Below are positions 35,034-43,437 of a stretch of 64,000 nucleotides of DNA, one piece after another. The stretch's first letter is position 1. Each line of letters begins with the position of its first letter. Source of the DNA: Neobacillus cucumis (GTDB lineage: Bacteria > Bacillota > Bacilli > Bacillales_B > DSM-18226); NCBI RefSeq assembly GCF_023715505.1, contig NZ_JAMBOH010000004.1, positions 186,001 through 250,000 on the forward strand, written 5' to 3'. Both the position numbers and the translations under genes were made by a program. The notes under the pieces are model-generated. The model was given only the letters and a program-made list of their open reading frames with translations, was not told the origin of the DNA and did no database searches.

Positions 35034-35789
35034 ATGAAATCTTTATTTTCATTAGAAGGGAAAGTGGCCCTTATCACTGGTGCAAGCCGGGGGCTTGGCC
35101 AAGGCATGGCAATTGGTCTAGCGGAAGCGGGGGCAACTGTCATTGGTGCAGGCATGAGCGATATGTCCGCAACGCGTGAGAAGATTGAAGCAATCGGCGG
35201 AACTTTTCATGACCTTAAAATCGATTTGTCAAAGCAAGGGGCGCCTAGTGATCTTGTTGTGGAGGCATTATCCGTTGCTGGACAAATTGATATTTTAGTA
35301 AACAATGCAGGTATCATTCGCCGTGCACAAGCGGAGAATTTTTCTGATGAGGATTGGTATGAAGTCATTAATGTCAATCAACATGCCGTTTTCCAATTAT
35401 GCCGTGAAGTGGGCAAACATATGATTGAAAAAGGCTCAGGGAAAATCATTAATATTGCTTCTATGTTATCTTTTCAAGGTGGATTACGTGTACCTGCCTA
35501 TACAGCCAGCAAACATGCGGTGGCAGGTTTGACTAAGTCATTTGCAAATGAGTGGGCAGGCAAAGGCGTAAATGTCAATGCGATAGCACCAGGCTATATG
35601 GTAACGGATAATACGGCTCCAATCCGCGGAGATGAAAGCCGGAAGGCCTCTATTACCTCAAGAATTCCACAGGGACGTTGGGGGACTCCAGAAGATTTAA
35701 AAGGAGCGGTCATTTTCCTAGCTTCTGATGCCTCCAATTACGTTAACGGTCACATCTTACCGGTTGACGGCGGCTGGTTAAGCTCTTAA
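35034..35789 (+). CDS. kduD: 2-keto-3-deoxygluconate (KduD) dehydrogenase
   Basis: KduD reduces 2,5-diketo-3-deoxygluconate to KDG with NADH. The 251-aa short-chain dehydrogenase has the cofactor motif TGASRGLGQGMA, NNAGIIRRAQ with the substrate-type RRA, the catalytic serine near INIASMLSFQ, and YTASKHAVAG (Y-x3-K), ending NYVNGHILPVDGGWLSS. ATG 35034 follows GGAAGGAGGAAG; the upstream start at 35016 includes this site. The gene is the last of the acetylesterase-kduD transcript, which ends at a hairpin near 35894. Confidence 0.93.
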   Translation: MKSLFSLEGKVALITGASRGLGQGMAIGLAEAGATVIGAGMSDMSATREKIEAIGGTFHDLKIDLSKQGAPSDLVVEALSVAGQIDILVNNAGIIRRAQAENFSDEDWYEVINVNQHAVFQLCREVGKHMIEKGSGKIINIASMLSFQGGLRVPAYTASKHAVAGLTKSFANEWAGKGVNVNAIAPGYMVTDNTAPIRGDESRKASITSRIPQGRWGTPEDLKGAVIFLASDASNYVNGHILPVDGGWLSS

Positions 35790-35893
35790 TTTCTTTAGAT
35801 GTTATGGTTGATTGTAAGAAAGCTGATTGGGGCTAAAATCACCACTCAAGTTCAAAACTGCCTAATTGAAAAATGAATAAAGTTCATTAAATG

Positions 35894-35946
35894 AAAATAC
35901 CCATTTTAATTTTGCTTACAAACAGAATTACAATGGGGATTTTTTA
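35894..35946 (+). terminator. Terminator after kduD
   Basis: Two 20-base arms (AAATACCCATTTTAATTTTG and CAGAATTACAATGGGGATTT) pair with two mismatches and a G-T, and TTTT follows. Confidence 0.6.
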
Positions 35947-35995
35947 TAGGTAAATAGGTAAACAAGCTTAACCTACGGGAATGGGGGGAACGAAA

Positions 35996-37303
35996 ATGAA
36001 AAGAATCGTAGTCTGCGGACTAAGCAATCGTGCACTTGGGATGTTTATTCAGCCAGTATTAACACAATTTTCACAGCAAAATGAAATTGTAGGGTTACTC
36101 GATCCGGATGAGCGCAGAATTGAAATCGCAAAGGAAAGTTTTCCATCCTTAAGTTCGATCCCTGCTTATCAGCCAAACCAATTTCAACAAATGATTAAAG
36201 AGACCAATGCCAATACAGTAGTGGTGACGAGCCGGGATGACACACATATTGATTATATTTTACAAGGTTTAGAGAATGATTTAACGGTAATCACGGAAAA
36301 GCCTATGGTGACGAATGCCAATGATGCAAAAAGGGTCATGGAGGCTGAGGCAAGAAGTAATGGAAAAGTTATTGTAGCCTTCAATTACCGCTATAATCCT
36401 TTCCATCGGAAAATTAAGGAGATGATTTTAGAAGGAAAAATTGGCCGAGTTACTTCTGTTGATTTGAACTGGTATATCGACACCTATCACGGTGCCAGTT
36501 ACTTCAAGCGTTGGAATCGCGATCGGAATCGTTCAGGCGGTTTATCAATTCATAAATCAACTCACCACTTCGATTTGGTCAATTGGTGGATTGATCAAAA
36601 GCCGGAGCAGGTCTTTGCCTATGGTGCCTTAAATTATTATGGCAAGGATGGAGAATTGAATCCAAGTCCAACCGATCATCGTTATTGCAGTACTTGTCAG
36701 GAAAAACAAAATTGCCAATATTTTATGCGCTGGTCGAATCGCCGAAATAACATGGCAGTAAAAGATGATCATATCAAATCTGAAGGTATTGAAAAGTCGG
36801 CACAAAACTATACGAATTATCGTCCTGACTCTTGTATTTTCGACCATGAAATCGAAATTGAAGATACCTATGCCGTGACGGTTAAGTACGATAAAGGGGC
36901 CTTTTTAAGCTACTCCGTTAATTTTTCGCTTCCATATGAAGGTTATCGCCTAGCTATAAATGGAACAAAAGGAAGAATTGAAACGACAGAATTTCATGAA
37001 CCAAGCAGAATTCCTTTCCCATTCCCGGAACAGACGATTGAATATTATCCACTATTTGGTTCTAAAGAAATCATTCATGTCTTGCAAAACGAGGGGGGAC
37101 ATGGCGGGGGCGACCCATTGCTTCAGGAAGATCTCTTTATAGGGGTTGATCCAAAACGTCCTTATCAAATTTTAGCAGGTGCCGAAGCGGGGGCCTATTC
37201 GATTGCTGTTGGTGAAGGCGTATGGCGGTCATCTAAGGAAAATCGTCCTTTTAGTATAAATGAATTATTAAAGCAGACTAGTGATTGTTCGCAATTAGTT
37301 TAG
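35996..37303 (+). CDS. Gfo/Idh/MocA family oxidoreductase
   Basis: The 435-aa protein has an N-terminal Rossmann domain (KRIVVCGLSNRALGMFIQPVL, then VVVTSRDDTHIDYIL and TEKPMVTNANDAKRV, with the EKP motif) and the C-terminal beta-sheet domain. Unusually it has a cysteine group, YCSTCQEKQNCQYF, in residues 225-245 and a further Cys in RPDSCIFDHEIE. These lie in a loop over the substrate side and may bind a metal. ATG 35996 follows GGGGGGAAC. It begins a second transcript with a GH105 and a GH115-like gene. The substrate is probably a uronate or deoxy-sugar but is not inferable. Confidence 0.82.
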   Translation: MKRIVVCGLSNRALGMFIQPVLTQFSQQNEIVGLLDPDERRIEIAKESFPSLSSIPAYQPNQFQQMIKETNANTVVVTSRDDTHIDYILQGLENDLTVITEKPMVTNANDAKRVMEAEARSNGKVIVAFNYRYNPFHRKIKEMILEGKIGRVTSVDLNWYIDTYHGASYFKRWNRDRNRSGGLSIHKSTHHFDLVNWWIDQKPEQVFAYGALNYYGKDGELNPSPTDHRYCSTCQEKQNCQYFMRWSNRRNNMAVKDDHIKSEGIEKSAQNYTNYRPDSCIFDHEIEIEDTYAVTVKYDKGAFLSYSVNFSLPYEGYRLAINGTKGRIETTEFHEPSRIPFPFPEQTIEYYPLFGSKEIIHVLQNEGGHGGGDPLLQEDLFIGVDPKRPYQILAGAEAGAYSIAVGEGVWRSSKENRPFSINELLKQTSDCSQLV

Positions 37304-37351
37304 TGAACGATTAGGGGCATAACATTGTTTTTTATTTTTTGACGAAAAAAG

Positions 37352-37390
37352 AAAAATCGCTGATATTTTACTGAAAATCGCCGATAAAAT
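37352..37390. repeat. Short direct repeat before the GH105 copy 2 gene
   Basis: AAAATCGCTGATATTTT and AAAATCGCCGATAAAAT follow each other with a period of about 20 bases in a 160-base gap. Significance unknown. Confidence 0.4.
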
Positions 37391-37463
37391 GTCATTCCAA
37401 GCTCAATCGAATTCAAAAAGTTATACCAACTATTTATATTTATTAATTTTGGGTGGGATAAAA

Positions 37464-38492
37464 ATGCCTCAACTAGTATTTGATGAAGAAAAAGTAAAAG
37501 AAGCTATTGAACACATCGTCGATAGGACCTCTAAAATGGATTTCAGCTGGGACTGGCCGGGCGGAGTTGCCTTTTACGGTGTTGCGGAAAGCTATGAAGC
37601 AACTGGCGAGAAAAGATATTTACAGTTTATTAAGGATTGGGTCGATGAAGAATTAGAGGATGGACTTCCTAAGCTAACTGTGAATGCCTCATCCATCGGT
37701 CATACTCTCCTCACTTTATATAAAGCAACCGATGAGGAGAAATATTTAGAGTATGCCATTCAAATGGCAGATTTCTTATTGAATGATGCGGAGCGATTTG
37801 CAGATGGTGTTCTGCAGCATACTGTAAACGGTGCCAATAGTGTATTCCCTGAGCAGGCATGGGTCGATACGATGTTTATGGCCGGCTATTTTCTTTTACG
37901 AATTGGGCATATGCTGGATCGGAACGATTATATTGATTTTGGCTTAAAACAATATCATGGTCACGAGCAGTTTCTCCAGGATGACTTGACCAACCTATAC
38001 TATCATGGCTGGGATAACATCGCCCAAAACCATATGTCCGGGATATTTTGGGCCCGAGGAAACAGCTGGGCAGCCTACACAATGGCCAGGGCACTGGAAC
38101 TTGTAAGGGTACAGCATCCATCCTTCATGATTATTCAGGGTTCACTCCGTGATCAGCTAAGTGCATTGGTTCGCTTACAAGACGATTCTGGACTTTGGCA
38201 TACAATTGTGACAGATCCTGAATCTTACTTAGAAACATCAGGGTCCGCAGGGATTGCTGCTGCATTACTAACAAAAGGAAAGCTTTACAACAAATATGTT
38301 CAAAAATCAATTGACGGTATCTTGAAGCAAGTCAAAGAGGACGGTTCCATCATGAATGTTTCAGCCGGAACAGCGGTTATGGATGATGCCGGAGGCTATA
38401 AAGGAGTTCCTTATAAAAGAGTCCAAGGCTGGGGTCAAGGCCTTGTCCTTGCCTTTTTATCATTGTTACTAAAATCCCATAAAAAAAATTAG
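37464..38492 (+). CDS. Unsaturated rhamnogalacturonyl hydrolase (GH105), copy 2
   Basis: This 342-aa GH105 paralogue has the catalytic segment EQAWVDTMFMAGYFL (Asp in WVDT), YYHGWDNIAQNHMSGIFWARGNSWAAY and SGLWHTIVTDPESYLETSGSAGI. It is clearly diverged from copy 1 at 31093, suggesting different oligosaccharide specificity (YteR-like versus YesR-like). ATG 37464 follows GGGTGGG; an upstream frame to 37389 has no site. It is cytoplasmic. A small hairpin at 38508-38543 follows. Confidence 0.9.
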   Translation: MPQLVFDEEKVKEAIEHIVDRTSKMDFSWDWPGGVAFYGVAESYEATGEKRYLQFIKDWVDEELEDGLPKLTVNASSIGHTLLTLYKATDEEKYLEYAIQMADFLLNDAERFADGVLQHTVNGANSVFPEQAWVDTMFMAGYFLLRIGHMLDRNDYIDFGLKQYHGHEQFLQDDLTNLYYHGWDNIAQNHMSGIFWARGNSWAAYTMARALELVRVQHPSFMIIQGSLRDQLSALVRLQDDSGLWHTIVTDPESYLETSGSAGIAAALLTKGKLYNKYVQKSIDGILKQVKEDGSIMNVSAGTAVMDDAGGYKGVPYKRVQGWGQGLVLAFLSLLLKSHKKN

Positions 38493-38507
38493 GGTACACT
38501 GTTCTCA

Positions 38508-38543
38508 ACCTGCGGAGGGGCTTTCCTTCCACAGGTATTTTTA
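38508..38543 (+). terminator. Hairpin between GH105 copy 2 and the GH115-like gene
   Basis: ACCTG.GGA..GG pairs with CC.TCC.CAGGT across a short loop, followed by ATTTTTA. It may cause partial termination. Confidence 0.55.
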
Positions 38544-38570
38544 CATAACCAAAAAAAGCAGGGGGAGAAT

Positions 38571-40658
38571 ATGTTCAATCAATCGTATCTTCTAATTAAT
38601 GAAAATACCGTTATTTTTCCGCCAGATAACATGACAACGCCAGTGCAATATGCACTGGATATGATCGTACGGGATCATAAAAAGGTATTTGGAAAGCCTC
38701 CTAAATTAACATCCTCACTTGAAGAGAACCCTGATTTGATCATTCGATATGCCTCAAAGGAGGATAAGGGTCCCGAGTGGCCGGAGGGTTATTGTTTCCG
38801 GTTCAATGTTCAAAATGGGAAACCGGTCATGCACATCATTGGGAACGATGATCTTGGAATTATCTATGGACTTCTCCATTACAGTAAGGATTATTTAGGC
38901 ATTGATCCTTTTTGGTTTTGGGCTGATTTATCAATTAAACAAAAAAAGAGCGTTCAAATCCCTATTAAGAATTATACTTCTGAAAAGCCCAAGGTAAGGT
39001 ATCGAGGCTGGTTCGTGAATGATGAGGTTTATTTAATAGGTTGGAAGGAAGAGTATCCACCTACAAAAGAAGTATGGTATCCCGTGTTTGAAGCTCTATT
39101 ACGCTGTGGGGGTAATATGGTAATCCCAGGCACAGATCTTCCAAAACATGGAGTTCATAGCGATTTAGCGTCAGACATGGGGCTATGGATCACCCATCAC
39201 CATGCAGAACCTTTGGGAGCTGAAATGTTTTTACGTGCTTATCCTGGCCAAAAACCAAACTATCGAGAAAATCCAGAACTCTTTGAGAATCTTTGGAAGG
39301 AAGCGGTAGAAAAACAAAAAAATCAAAAAATCATTTGGGTCCTCTCATTCCGCGGACAAGGGGATGCACCCTTTTGGCAGTATGCCCCGGAATTTGACAC
39401 TCCAGAAAAACGGGGTGACATGATTTCAAAGGTTGTGGAAAGGCAATATGAATTGATTAAGCAATCTGTCGAACAGCCGGTTTGTTCAATGGCCCTATAT
39501 GGTGAAATTGCAGAGTTGTATAAAGAAGGGCATATCAAGGTGCCAGAGGGTGTCATCTACATTTGGGCTGATAATGGATATGGGAAAATGGTGACACGCA
39601 GACAAGGAAATGAAAATCTCAGGATACCTTCCTTGCCGACTGCGGACGATCCAGGTGAACATGGAATTTACTATCATATTACCTTTCATGACCTGCAGGC
39701 CTCCAATCATTTAACGATGTTTCCCTCACCACCAGAAATAATTATTGAGGAAGTGGAAAAAGCCTTCGAGGCAAGAGCAGATTCCTATCTATTATTAAAC
39801 AGCGGAAATATTCGGCCCCATCTCTATCCTTTAGATTTAGTAAGTGAATTATGGAGCAAAGGAACTGTCAATCAAGAAAAACACTTAGAGCGTTTTATAA
39901 AGCGTTTGTACCAATCGGATAACAAACAAATTGAACAGCTTTATCAAAGCTATTTCATCCAATCCATCCCATATGGTGAAAATAAAGATGATAGAGCGGG
40001 AGAAGAATTCTACCATCACCCTGCCAGGAAAATCATCGGCCACTGGCTTCAGGGAAAAGCCGATATCCCTTTATCCAAACTCTTTTGGGCAACAGGTGAG
40101 ATCCCCTTTGATGAGCAGGTCCTTTGGTTTAAGAACAAATGCGAAAAGGGGCTGAAGGGCTGGGAAGGATTATTACAGCACTGCCGGAACTTGAGTGCCG
40201 AACTTGGTAAAGAGGATCAGCAACGATTCTACGACCAGTTTACATTACACGTTGAACTACACGTTTCTGGATGTATAGGTTTTATAGCCTTATGTAATGC
40301 ATATGTCCATTTTAAGGAACAAGAATACGCGCTTGCATTTGTTCGAGTGTCACAATCGTTACGATATTATAACGATAGTATTCTCGCATTAAAACGGTCG
40401 GAACACGAGAAATGGGGAAATTTTTATCGCGCAGATTGGTTAACCAATGTAAAAAGTACCCTGTATTCACTCGATGCTTTACGCAAATTTATTAGAATGC
40501 ACGGAGATAGCCCTGATTTCTTCATATGGTATAAGGAATATTTGATGCCTGAAACAGAAAAATATATTTATTTGGAAAATACTCATCGTAATCCTTTATC
40601 CGATGATGAACTTTCTAATAGACTGGAAGAATTGTTTATTCAGCGACAAGACTTATGA
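38571..40658 (+). CDS. GH115-like glycoside hydrolase
   Basis: The 695-aa protein resembles family GH115 (alpha-glucuronidases): an N-terminal alpha/beta region with IIGNDDLGIIYGLLHYSKDYLGIDPFWFW, then KVRYRGWFVNDE (start of the catalytic barrel), WITHHHAEPLGAEMF, WVLSFRGQGD, IYIWADNGYGKM and YHITFHDLQASNHLTMF. It is shorter than most GH115 enzymes because the C-terminal accessory domain is missing, and has no signal peptide. Terminal glucuronic acid can cap RG-I side chains, so a role in removing it is plausible but unproven. There is no equivalent in the B. subtilis yes/yte loci. Start ATG 38571 follows GGGGGAG. Confidence 0.7.
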   Translation: MFNQSYLLINENTVIFPPDNMTTPVQYALDMIVRDHKKVFGKPPKLTSSLEENPDLIIRYASKEDKGPEWPEGYCFRFNVQNGKPVMHIIGNDDLGIIYGLLHYSKDYLGIDPFWFWADLSIKQKKSVQIPIKNYTSEKPKVRYRGWFVNDEVYLIGWKEEYPPTKEVWYPVFEALLRCGGNMVIPGTDLPKHGVHSDLASDMGLWITHHHAEPLGAEMFLRAYPGQKPNYRENPELFENLWKEAVEKQKNQKIIWVLSFRGQGDAPFWQYAPEFDTPEKRGDMISKVVERQYELIKQSVEQPVCSMALYGEIAELYKEGHIKVPEGVIYIWADNGYGKMVTRRQGNENLRIPSLPTADDPGEHGIYYHITFHDLQASNHLTMFPSPPEIIIEEVEKAFEARADSYLLLNSGNIRPHLYPLDLVSELWSKGTVNQEKHLERFIKRLYQSDNKQIEQLYQSYFIQSIPYGENKDDRAGEEFYHHPARKIIGHWLQGKADIPLSKLFWATGEIPFDEQVLWFKNKCEKGLKGWEGLLQHCRNLSAELGKEDQQRFYDQFTLHVELHVSGCIGFIALCNAYVHFKEQEYALAFVRVSQSLRYYNDSILALKRSEHEKWGNFYRADWLTNVKSTLYSLDALRKFIRMHGDSPDFFIWYKEYLMPETEKYIYLENTHRNPLSDDELSNRLEELFIQRQDL

Positions 40659-40684
40659 TTGATTTATTTATGTTGAGAAGAATA

Positions 40685-40699
40685 ACAAAAAAGTACAAA
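40685..40699 (+). promoter_or_regulatory. Locus-wide element, copy 3
   Basis: ACAAAAAAGTACAAA; 18 bases before a weaker copy ACAAGAAAGTCCAAA at 40703-40717. Upstream of the cytoplasmic PL11 operon. Confidence 0.45.
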
Positions 40700-40745
40700 G
40701 AAACAAGAAAGTCCAAATTTTAAAACGGTCTTAAAACGTTACGAT

Positions 40746-40763
40746 TCAAAAAAATGTAATTGT
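40746..40763 (+). promoter_or_regulatory. Locus-wide element, copy 4
   Basis: TCAAAAAAATGTAATTGT. The same 15-base core AAAAAAATGTAATTG recurs at 49779 before the transporter operon, each about 28 bases upstream of a TATG-type -10-like box. Confidence 0.5.
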
Positions 40764-40829
40764 GGGCTAATCCTACTTCCATTACCCTTATGGTGTCCAA
40801 CGAATAAACAATTGAGGAGGATCAAATGG

Positions 40830-42689
40830 ATGTCAGATATTCGTAATAAACAGTCAGCAGCTTTACGTCAAATGGAGAACTTAAATCGTGGTCTAATCGC
40901 AGTCAAGGTTAAGAATGGTGTTTATGTTGGGTGGCGCTTGTTTGGGACCGATCCAGAAGATATTTCATTCAACCTCTATCGGGATGCTATGAAAGTGAAT
41001 AATTCACCCATTACTACAAGTACAAATTACTTGGATCCAACCGGTGATTACAGTTCAATCTATACTGTTTGTCCTGTACTTAATGGTGTGGAACAGCAGC
41101 CTTCAGAGCAAGCGGAGGTGTGGGATACGAACTATTTGACCATTGCACTAAATAAACCAGAAGGAGGAATCTCTCCGGACGGTGTCTCCTATACCTATCA
41201 AGCAAATGATGCTAGCGTGGGAGATGTGGATGGAGATGGAGAATATGAAATCATCTTAAAATGGGACCCAACGAACTCTCATGACAACGCCCATAAGGGG
41301 TATACAGGAAACGTCTACTTAGATGCCTATAAATTAAATGGTTCCCATTTATGGAGAATAGATTTAGGGAAAAACATCCGCGCCGGAGCGCATTATACTC
41401 AATTTCTCGTTTATGACCTTGATGGTGATGGGAAGGCGGAAATCGCCTGTAAAACAGCAGATGGAACGCTAGATGGATTAGGAAATGTAATAGGAGATGC
41501 AGATGCCGATTATCGGAATAAAGATGGTTTTATTCTGGAAGGACCCGAGTATTTGACTATATTTGAGGGATCAACAGGTAAAGAGCTGGTAACAACAGAA
41601 TATGATCCGCCAAGAGGAAAAGGTTCCGATTGGGGAGATGATAAAGGGAACCGTGTCGACCGGTTTCTCGCCTGCATTGCCTATCTTGACGGCGAAAGAC
41701 CAAGTCTAGTGATGTGCCGTGGCTACTACACCAGAGCAGTGTTAGTTGCTTATAATTGGCGCACCGCGGAACTGTCAAAATTATGGAAGTTTGATAGTCT
41801 TGAACCTGGTAATGAGGGATACTCCGGTCAAGGAAACCATAGTGTAAGCGTTGCAGATGTCGATGATGATGGCAAGGATGAAATTATCTATGGCTCCTGT
41901 GTGATTGATCACAACGGAACAGGGCTCTATACCACTGGTCTAGGACATGGCGATGCTATCCACGTCGGGAACTTCATCCCCAGCAGGTCCGGTTTAGAAA
42001 TCTTCCAAGTGCATGAGACTCCACAAGAAAATGGCACAGAAATTCATGACGCAAGAACAGGAGAAATTCTTTGGGGAATTCCATCAGTTGAAGATGTTGG
42101 CAGAGGGATGGCCGCCGATATTGATCCAAGATACGAGGGAGTCGAGGTTTGGTCGTCGACTCATTGGAAAACTGGAGGTGCAGGTCTATATAGCAGCTCT
42201 GGGGAAAAAATATCGGATGTAAACCCACAATCGTTTAATTTTGCGATCTGGTGGGATGGGGATCTGTTAAGGGAACTTCTCGACCATGATTATGAAATTG
42301 AAACTGGAATTGGTGTAGGAAAAATTGATAAATGGGACTATGAAAATGGCAGACTAGTGAATCTGTTAACAGCGGACGGAACTAGATCAAATAATGGAAC
42401 AAAGGGGAATCCTTGTTTACAGGCCGATATTCTGGGGGATTGGCGCGAGGAGGTTATTTGGCGCACTGATGATAGTACAGCACTTAGAATCTATACCACA
42501 ACTGATATAACAGATCATCGGATTTACACACTGATGCACGATCCAAATTATCGATTAGCCATTGCCTGGCAAAATGTGGCCTATAATCAGCCGCCTCATC
42601 CTGGGTTCTATCTCGGACACAATATGGAAAAGCCGCCGGTACCAAATATCTATGAGGTAAAACCTATACAAAAATCAAAGGTGAAATAG
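40830..42689 (+). CDS. Rhamnogalacturonan lyase (PL11), cytoplasmic
   Basis: This 619-aa YesX/YesW-like lyase cleaves RG-I rhamnose-galacturonate linkages by beta-elimination; the lack of a signal peptide suits exo-action on imported oligosaccharides. It contains the repeated calcium-binding beta-propeller motifs of the family: ASVGDVDGDGEYEIILKWDP, FLVYDLDGDGKAEIACKTADG, HSVSVADVDDDGKDEI, and the C-terminal QADILGDWREEVIWRTDDSTALRIY and HDPNYRLAIAWQNVAYNQPPH. ATG 40830 is used since GAGGAGG lies just upstream; TTG 40812 overlaps it. Compared with the secreted homologue at 27306-29875 it lacks the long insertion and the C-terminal FIMAH-like domain. It leads an operon through oligogalacturonate lyase. 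Confidence 0.93.
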   Translation: MSDIRNKQSAALRQMENLNRGLIAVKVKNGVYVGWRLFGTDPEDISFNLYRDAMKVNNSPITTSTNYLDPTGDYSSIYTVCPVLNGVEQQPSEQAEVWDTNYLTIALNKPEGGISPDGVSYTYQANDASVGDVDGDGEYEIILKWDPTNSHDNAHKGYTGNVYLDAYKLNGSHLWRIDLGKNIRAGAHYTQFLVYDLDGDGKAEIACKTADGTLDGLGNVIGDADADYRNKDGFILEGPEYLTIFEGSTGKELVTTEYDPPRGKGSDWGDDKGNRVDRFLACIAYLDGERPSLVMCRGYYTRAVLVAYNWRTAELSKLWKFDSLEPGNEGYSGQGNHSVSVADVDDDGKDEIIYGSCVIDHNGTGLYTTGLGHGDAIHVGNFIPSRSGLEIFQVHETPQENGTEIHDARTGEILWGIPSVEDVGRGMAADIDPRYEGVEVWSSTHWKTGGAGLYSSSGEKISDVNPQSFNFAIWWDGDLLRELLDHDYEIETGIGVGKIDKWDYENGRLVNLLTADGTRSNNGTKGNPCLQADILGDWREEVIWRTDDSTALRIYTTTDITDHRIYTLMHDPNYRLAIAWQNVAYNQPPHPGFYLGHNMEKPPVPNIYEVKPIQKSKVK

Positions 42690-42708
42690 TAAATAGGAGG
42701 GGTTTAAA

Positions 42709-43389
42709 ATGGTTTCAAAGAGGCCAGTCCAAATTTTTTTAGCAGGAGATTCAACAGTAGCCAACTGCCCGCCTCATGAAGCACCCATGGCGGGATGGGG
42801 GCAGGTCTTTCAATCCTTTTTCACGGATGAGGTAAAAGTCCATAATCATGCAAAAGGTGGAGCCAGTACAAACAGCTTTATTGAAGAAGGACGGTTAAAA
42901 ACGATCCTGGAATCGATTCAACCGGGAGATTATTTGTTCATTCAATTTGGACATAATGACCAAAAACCATATGGGACAGAAGCCTTTACAACGTATCAGT
43001 CATACCTGACAGAATATATTAAAGGTGCTAGGGAAAAAGGAGCTACTCCCATCTTACTTACATCCGTAAATCGCAGACATTTTGATGAAAAGGATAACCT
43101 AGTCCACTCATTAGGGGACTATCCTCAATCAATGATTCAATTAGCTGAAAAGCTAGAGGTACAGCTAATTGATTTATTAGCAAAGACAACAAAGCTATAT
43201 GAATCATTAGGCGTAGAAGGTTCAAAGCAATTATTTACATGGTTTGAACCCAATGTACATCCTAATTACCCAGAAGGGATTCAGGATAACACCCATTTTT
43301 GTGAACACGGAGCAAATGAGGTTGCAAAATTAGTCATAGAAGGGATAAAGGAATTACAATTACCCATCACTGATTTTATTAAAAAATAG
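42709..43389 (+). CDS. Rhamnogalacturonan acetylesterase (SGNH/CE12 type), copy 2
   Basis: The 226-aa protein shows QIFLAGDSTVANC (GDST block I), NHAKGGASTNSFI, LFIQFGHNDQKP and DNTHFCEHGANEVAKL (D-x2-H), all intact. It is about as distant from copy 1 (30276) as separate B. subtilis YesT and YesY are, so they may prefer different acetylation positions. No signal peptide. It is 19 bases behind the PL11 gene. A third family member survives only as a stub at 56243. Confidence 0.9.
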   Translation: MVSKRPVQIFLAGDSTVANCPPHEAPMAGWGQVFQSFFTDEVKVHNHAKGGASTNSFIEEGRLKTILESIQPGDYLFIQFGHNDQKPYGTEAFTTYQSYLTEYIKGAREKGATPILLTSVNRRHFDEKDNLVHSLGDYPQSMIQLAEKLEVQLIDLLAKTTKLYESLGVEGSKQLFTWFEPNVHPNYPEGIQDNTHFCEHGANEVAKLVIEGIKELQLPITDFIKK

Positions 43390-43437
43390 ATTGATAGAAG
43401 CATCAAGCCTAAATACAAAATACTGAGGTGAAGTCAA

